This document shows, piece after piece, positions 60,341 through 64,000 of a stretch of DNA of 64,000 nt. How positions within the stretch are numbered: the stretch's first letter is position 1; every line of letters begins with the position of its first letter. Location of the stretch: assembly GCF_900176505.1 (NCBI RefSeq), contig NZ_FWYB01000001.1, positions 97,400-161,399 of the forward strand, in the 5' to 3' direction. Made by a program: the position numbers and the translations under genes. This DNA is from Pedobacter nyackensis. Lineage in GTDB: Bacteria; Bacteroidota; Bacteroidia; Sphingobacteriales; Sphingobacteriaceae. A model generated the notes under the pieces. That model had not been told where the DNA came from, searched no databases, and saw nothing but the letters and a program-made list of their open reading frames with translations.

Positions 60341-61630
60341 GTGTCGTTAGATAAATTAAAACTAAGCAAGCCGCTTATAGCCGCAATGAATGATGCGGGA
60401 TACATCTCTGCAAAGGAAATTCAGGCAAAAACAATGTCACGCATTATAGGTGGTCAGGATATCATTGCTATTGGTCCTGAAGGCTGCGGTAAAACCACAA
60501 CTTATGTGCTTGGTGTTTTAATGAAGCTTAAATACAGTACAGATGAGGCTCCTAAGGTGCTGATTCTGGTTCCTGATGGGGAACGTGTTGAGGCTGTAAT
60601 AGCCGAGTTCATGTTACTAAGTAAAAACAGAAATCTGCGTATTATAGGTTTGTATGGTACGGGAGGTATGGATGACGATATCCAGGTTCTTTTAGACGGG
60701 ATTGATATCGTTGTAGCTACGCCAACACGTGCACGTGCAGTTTACCTTAAACTGGGCTTAAACTTAAACAGACTGCAAACTTTTATTGTTGATGATGCTG
60801 AAGTAATTGTAAAACAAGGTATGCAACTGCCAGTGGCCGAACTTGCCAGAAGTGCAGGTAAAGTGCAGCATCTGATATTTACTACTGTGGTTCATGATAA
60901 ACTGAATCTGATGATTGACCAGTTTATGAACTTCCCTACCACAATCGAGGTAGAAGATCTGGGCGATAGCCAGGCGGAGACACATGAATTATTGCTGTAC
61001 CATGTGCCTAATTTTAAAACAAAAGTTAACCTGTTGAATCTCTTATTGAGAGATGATGAGGTATTTGATAAAGTAGTAGTATTTGTAAATACTCGTTTAA
61101 CAGCTCAAAAGCTGGGTAAAAGCCTGCATGCTGCAAAGCCGGGAGCTGTGGCGGTATTAAATCCTTTGTTTTTTGATGAAGAAGGATTTGATCATATTGA
61201 AGACTTTAAGGAAAGCCCTGAAGCAAGAGTTTTAATTGTTGCTAATGAAGGTAATGCAGGGATAGATCTTTCCGGTATTCATTTCATGTTCCATCTTGAA
61301 GTTCCTGAATTGAAAGAAACGTTTTTAAGCAGGGTTGTTAAAGAAGGTGATGAAGAGCTGGTAGCGATCACTTTTGCTACTGATCTGGAGCTTGCCGAAG
61401 TAAGGAAGATTGAGCAGTCTATGGGTAAAAAGATAGATGTGATGGATTTACCCGAGGATCTGGTTATTGATAAAGTCGCTAAAGCTGCTGCTATTAAAAC
61501 CAAAAAAGAGATTGTTGAAGGCCCTAAGGGCGGTGGTGCTTACCATGAAAAAAAGGAAAGCAACTCAAAAACTCATAATTACGGAATAGGGCAGAAGGCT
61601 AAAATGACAATGAAGAAGAAACACGGTTAG
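60341..61630 (+). CDS. Degenerate DEAD-box helicase-like protein (host)
   Basis: 429 residues from a GTG start. Walker A is GPEGCGKTT (about 44-52), but motif II is VDDAE instead of DEAD, motif III TTV instead of SAT, and motif VI (FLSRVVKEG) lacks HxxGRxxR. A basic C-terminal tail follows. It may bind RNA without unwinding, or act as a regulatory helicase. Confidence 0.8.
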   Translation: MSLDKLKLSKPLIAAMNDAGYISAKEIQAKTMSRIIGGQDIIAIGPEGCGKTTTYVLGVLMKLKYSTDEAPKVLILVPDGERVEAVIAEFMLLSKNRNLRIIGLYGTGGMDDDIQVLLDGIDIVVATPTRARAVYLKLGLNLNRLQTFIVDDAEVIVKQGMQLPVAELARSAGKVQHLIFTTVVHDKLNLMIDQFMNFPTTIEVEDLGDSQAETHELLLYHVPNFKTKVNLLNLLLRDDEVFDKVVVFVNTRLTAQKLGKSLHAAKPGAVAVLNPLFFDEEGFDHIEDFKESPEARVLIVANEGNAGIDLSGIHFMFHLEVPELKETFLSRVVKEGDEELVAITFATDLELAEVRKIEQSMGKKIDVMDLPEDLVIDKVAKAAAIKTKKEIVEGPKGGGAYHEKKESNSKTHNYGIGQKAKMTMKKKHG

Positions 61631-62433
61631 TGTTTCTTCGCTTCGTTCCAATATACATCCATTTCTGCAAGCGTCATATCCTGCAATTCTTTGCCATTTT
61701 CTTTGGCTTTGCTTTCCAGGTATTGAAAACGCTTAATGAATTTCTTATTGGTTTTTTCCAATGCGTTCTCCGGATTGATATTGATGAAACGGGCATAATT
61801 GATCAAAGAGAATAGTAAATCACCAAATTCATCTTCCGCTTTTTCGATATCAATCGCTTCGTTATCGACCACATTAAACTCGTTTTTAAACTCCTGCATT
61901 TCTTCTTCAACCTTTTCCCAAACCTGAGTCTTATCTTCCCAATCGAAACCAACACCGCGGGCCTTTTCCTGAATACGGCTGGCTTTTACCAATGACGGGA
62001 GGCCAACAGGCACACCAGCTAAAACCGATTTATTACCTTCTTTAAGTTTAAGTTTTTCCCAGTTGCGTTTTACATCCTGTTCATCTTGTACCTCTACATC
62101 TCCGTAAATATGCGGGTGGCGACTGATGAGCTTGTCGCACACACTATTCAGGACATCTACAATGGTGAAGTCGTTGGTTTCCGAAGCAATCCGTGCATAA
62201 AACACCAGGTGCATCATTACATCGCCCAGTTCCTTTTTTACCTCTTCCAGGTCGCCTTCCAAAATAGCGTCCGACAACTCGTAAGTTTCTTCAATGGTCA
62301 GGTGCCTTAAAGTTTCCATTGTTTGTTTTTTATCCCAGGGGCATTGAGTACGCAGGGTATCTAAAACAGTTAATAGACGTAGAAAGGCTGATGCTGGCTC
62401 AGCAGCGGTAACAGGAGGTATATTATTGGGCAT
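61627..62433 (-). CDS. mazG: Nucleoside triphosphate pyrophosphohydrolase MazG (host)
   Basis: 268 residues with two MazG-type halves. TIEETYELSDAI and EVKKELGDVMMHLVFYARI in the first half, EDEFGDLLFSLINYAR in the second, carry the EExxE and ExxD metal sites. Removes aberrant or (p)ppGpp-related nucleotides. Overlaps the convergent neighbour by 4 nt. Confidence 0.93.
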   Translation of the reverse strand: MPNNIPPVTAAEPASAFLRLLTVLDTLRTQCPWDKKQTMETLRHLTIEETYELSDAILEGDLEEVKKELGDVMMHLVFYARIASETNDFTIVDVLNSVCDKLISRHPHIYGDVEVQDEQDVKRNWEKLKLKEGNKSVLAGVPVGLPSLVKASRIQEKARGVGFDWEDKTQVWEKVEEEMQEFKNEFNVVDNEAIDIEKAEDEFGDLLFSLINYARFININPENALEKTNKKFIKRFQYLESKAKENGKELQDMTLAEMDVYWNEAKKH

Positions 62434-62494
62434 TGTGAGTTTTATTTTACGATGTTAAAGGTAACCATCATTGTGGTTAAAAAAAGAACAATTG

Positions 62495-63607
62495 TTATTC
62501 CTGCTCTTCCAGTTTGATCTTCTTGGTAATGCGGTATACCCTTCTTTTCTTGGGAGGTTTCTCTTCGCCACCCAACAGTATTCCCCATGGTTTTAACTGG
62601 TCTACCTTATCGAATATAATCTTAAGCATCGCCAGATAAGGAATACATAAGAACATACCTGATATACCCCACATCATTTCACCTACTACAATGCCAATAA
62701 AGGCAAATAGCGCATTGATTTTTACTTTTGAACCCACAACCAACGGAAGAAGTACATTGCCGTCAAGCGCATGAATACTTACAAAAGCAATTACAACCAG
62801 TAATACTTTGGCACCACCTGCAGTAGCAAAAGTGATGAGTACACTGATCAGCAATGCGGTAAAGATGCCTAAGTAGGGAACAATATTAAATATCCCTGAG
62901 ATCAGACCCAATAAAACGGCATATTTTATATTCAATAACCATAAAGTGAATATCATTAAAACGGTAACGATGAACATCTGTAAAAATAAGCCGGTAATGT
63001 ATTTTTTTATAATGTATTGAACCTGTCTTACAATGTCACTTACCTTTTGGACATGTTTTTCTTCAAATACAGAGGTCAGGAATCTGAAAAGCACACTGCG
63101 GTAATTGAGGATAAAAAAGGTAAATAAAAGCAGGAAAGAAAGGAACAGGACAGTAGAAGAAAGGGTTAGTAATGTTGCGCCCAATACAGATGCGCTGGTA
63201 GCGACAGCTGCACTGGCACTGTCTTTCAGATAGGCTATTTGTCGTTGCGTATTTACGTTGAAGGTCCTGGAAATCCAGTCCTGGATATCGTGGAAGGAAA
63301 TTTCAGCCTGGTGTTTTAGTAAGGGCCAGTCCTTCCACAGATCTGTAAGCTGATTGGCCAGAAAGAAGAGTATCGCCGAAATGACGGCGATCATAATGAT
63401 TACAGAAACTATAGATGCGATACTTCTTTTAAACCCCCATTTTTGTTCCATATGACTGGACATGGGCAATAGCAATAAGGCCAGCAAAAAGGAAGTAAGG
63501 AGAGGAGCTAGAATGGTTTGACCTAAAATAGCGAGATAGCCCAGACTGATGATCGAGAACAACACCATCGCTAATCTGGTGTAAAAAGGTAAAGAGATGT
63601 CTTTCAT
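62495..63607 (-). CDS. AI-2E family (PerM/TqsA-like) permease (host)
   Basis: 370 residues with about eight membrane helices. SGIFNIVPYLGIFTALLISV near 240 and the C-terminal conserved segment match the AI-2E family. Substrate unknown. Polybasic tail (KKPPKKRRVYRITKKIKLE). Confidence 0.9.
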   Translation of the reverse strand: MKDISLPFYTRLAMVLFSIISLGYLAILGQTILAPLLTSFLLALLLLPMSSHMEQKWGFKRSIASIVSVIIMIAVISAILFFLANQLTDLWKDWPLLKHQAEISFHDIQDWISRTFNVNTQRQIAYLKDSASAAVATSASVLGATLLTLSSTVLFLSFLLLFTFFILNYRSVLFRFLTSVFEEKHVQKVSDIVRQVQYIIKKYITGLFLQMFIVTVLMIFTLWLLNIKYAVLLGLISGIFNIVPYLGIFTALLISVLITFATAGGAKVLLVVIAFVSIHALDGNVLLPLVVGSKVKINALFAFIGIVVGEMMWGISGMFLCIPYLAMLKIIFDKVDQLKPWGILLGGEEKPPKKRRVYRITKKIKLEEQE

Positions 63608-63671
63608 CTATAACAGGTTAATGATAACGTAAATTACCCAAAATATAATACTCTGCCAAACTACTAGGGAC

Positions 63672-64000
63672 TTAGCCTTTTGTGCCTCTTAGCATTTCCC
63701 TTTTTCCGGGAGCTCCTGGAAGTTTTTCTATGCTAAATCCTACGCTTTTTAAGGCACGCTTCAGTTTGCCAGTGATGGCATAGGTAACAAAAATGCCGCC
63801 CGGTTTAAGAAACTGACAAACATGAGCAATGATTTCATCGGTCCACATCTCCGGTTGATGTTGTACGGAGAACGCATCGTAATAAATTACATCAAAACGT
63901 TGTTCGGTTTCGTATCTATGCAATTGGGTATGTACAATCCTTAGTTGCTGCTCAGGAAGAATGTTCACGGTTTGTTGTAAAGCCTTACCGTAATTGTTAA
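63672..64000 (-). CDS. mnmD: MnmD-like tRNA (5-methylaminomethyl-2-thiouridine) methyltransferase, C-terminal part
   Basis: Partial gene; the frame stays open to the window edge, so the start lies outside. FDVIYYDAFSVQHQPEMWTD and FLKPGGIFVTYAITGKLKR are typical of the MnmC N-terminal (MnmD) methyltransferase. The C-terminus PGAPGKREMLRGTKG matches the family end. Likely completes the modification of the tRNA wobble uridine. Confidence 0.85.
   Translation of the reverse strand, partial: NNYGKALQQTVNILPEQQLRIVHTQLHRYETEQRFDVIYYDAFSVQHQPEMWTDEIIAHVCQFLKPGGIFVTYAITGKLKRALKSVGFSIEKLPGAPGKREMLRGTKG

Noticed and set aside
1..64000. Insertion sequences or transposons inside the prophage
   Set aside because: No transposase gene, terminal inverted repeats or interrupted genes were found.

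Overview
The window is almost entirely an integrated temperate tailed phage (prophage) of about 56.9 kb, followed by about 7 kb of host chromosome. The host is probably a member of the Bacteroidota, most likely Sphingobacteriaceae (Pedobacter-like). This is inferred from the AT-rich DNA, the TAnnTTTG -7 promoter boxes, families typical of the phylum (DUF3127 single-strand binding protein, DUF4468, DUF6371-like TOPRIM protein, arginine-I-less tyrosine integrase) and the flanking host genes. A perfect direct repeat of at least 95 bp (1-95 and 56887-56981) brackets the prophage and marks attL and attR.

Layout: attL; integrase (261-1532); an XRE regulator (1518-1952); a leftward lysogeny operon with an S24 repressor, a secreted DUF4468 protein and a small unknown (2032-3802); a divergent promoter with two GTTCGTAATTACGAA-type operators; an early rightward operon with a LuxR-type regulator, an HTH protein, a RecT-like annealase, a PD-(D/E)XK nuclease, a Rad50/RecF-like ATPase and SSB (3933-9940); a replication block with SF2 helicase, nuclease, RecA-fold ATPase, TOPRIM primase-like protein and VRR-NUC nuclease (11029-16440); an AT-rich palindromic repeat array that may be an origin (16446-16680); terminase small and large subunits (17461-19583); two reverse-strand membrane-anchored cargo genes; and the portal (22615-24081).

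Between portal and capsid genes lies a 10 kb accessory island (24.1-34.2 kb). It holds a tRNA-Ile, a tRNA-like element with a Met anticodon, a structured non-coding stretch, a run of tiny membrane proteins, a third regulator with its own operators, a PAPS-reductase/DndC-like enzyme, many small unknown proteins and an SRAP (HMCES/YedK) operon. Head and tail genes follow (34231-54437): scaffold, decoration, major capsid, connectors, tail tube, a tail assembly chaperone pair with a likely -1 frameshift, tape measure, distal tail, fibre proteins including a NodB-type deacetylase, and a 1378-residue tail hub. The tail block is interrupted by a reverse-strand DUF2335 module and followed by two reverse-strand lipoproteins. 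The lysis cassette (55284-56881) has an amidase, a membrane protein, a small secreted protein and a one-gene spanin.

Regulation looks layered. At least four operator/promoter systems are visible. The most widespread is a TTAACAGTTGTTAA palindrome that overlaps the -33 box of several phage promoters. Cargo genes on the strand opposite to the lytic genes (2-4 kb, 15.3, 19.6-21.1, 32.6-34.0, 43.6-44.4, 54.5-55.1 kb) are candidates for lysogenic conversion, superinfection exclusion or anti-phage defence. The host flank (56982-64000) carries a DUF2059 protein, an outer-membrane barrel, a LuxR regulator, a VOC protein, a degenerate DEAD-box protein, MazG, an AI-2E-family permease and the end of an MnmD-like methyltransferase gene.
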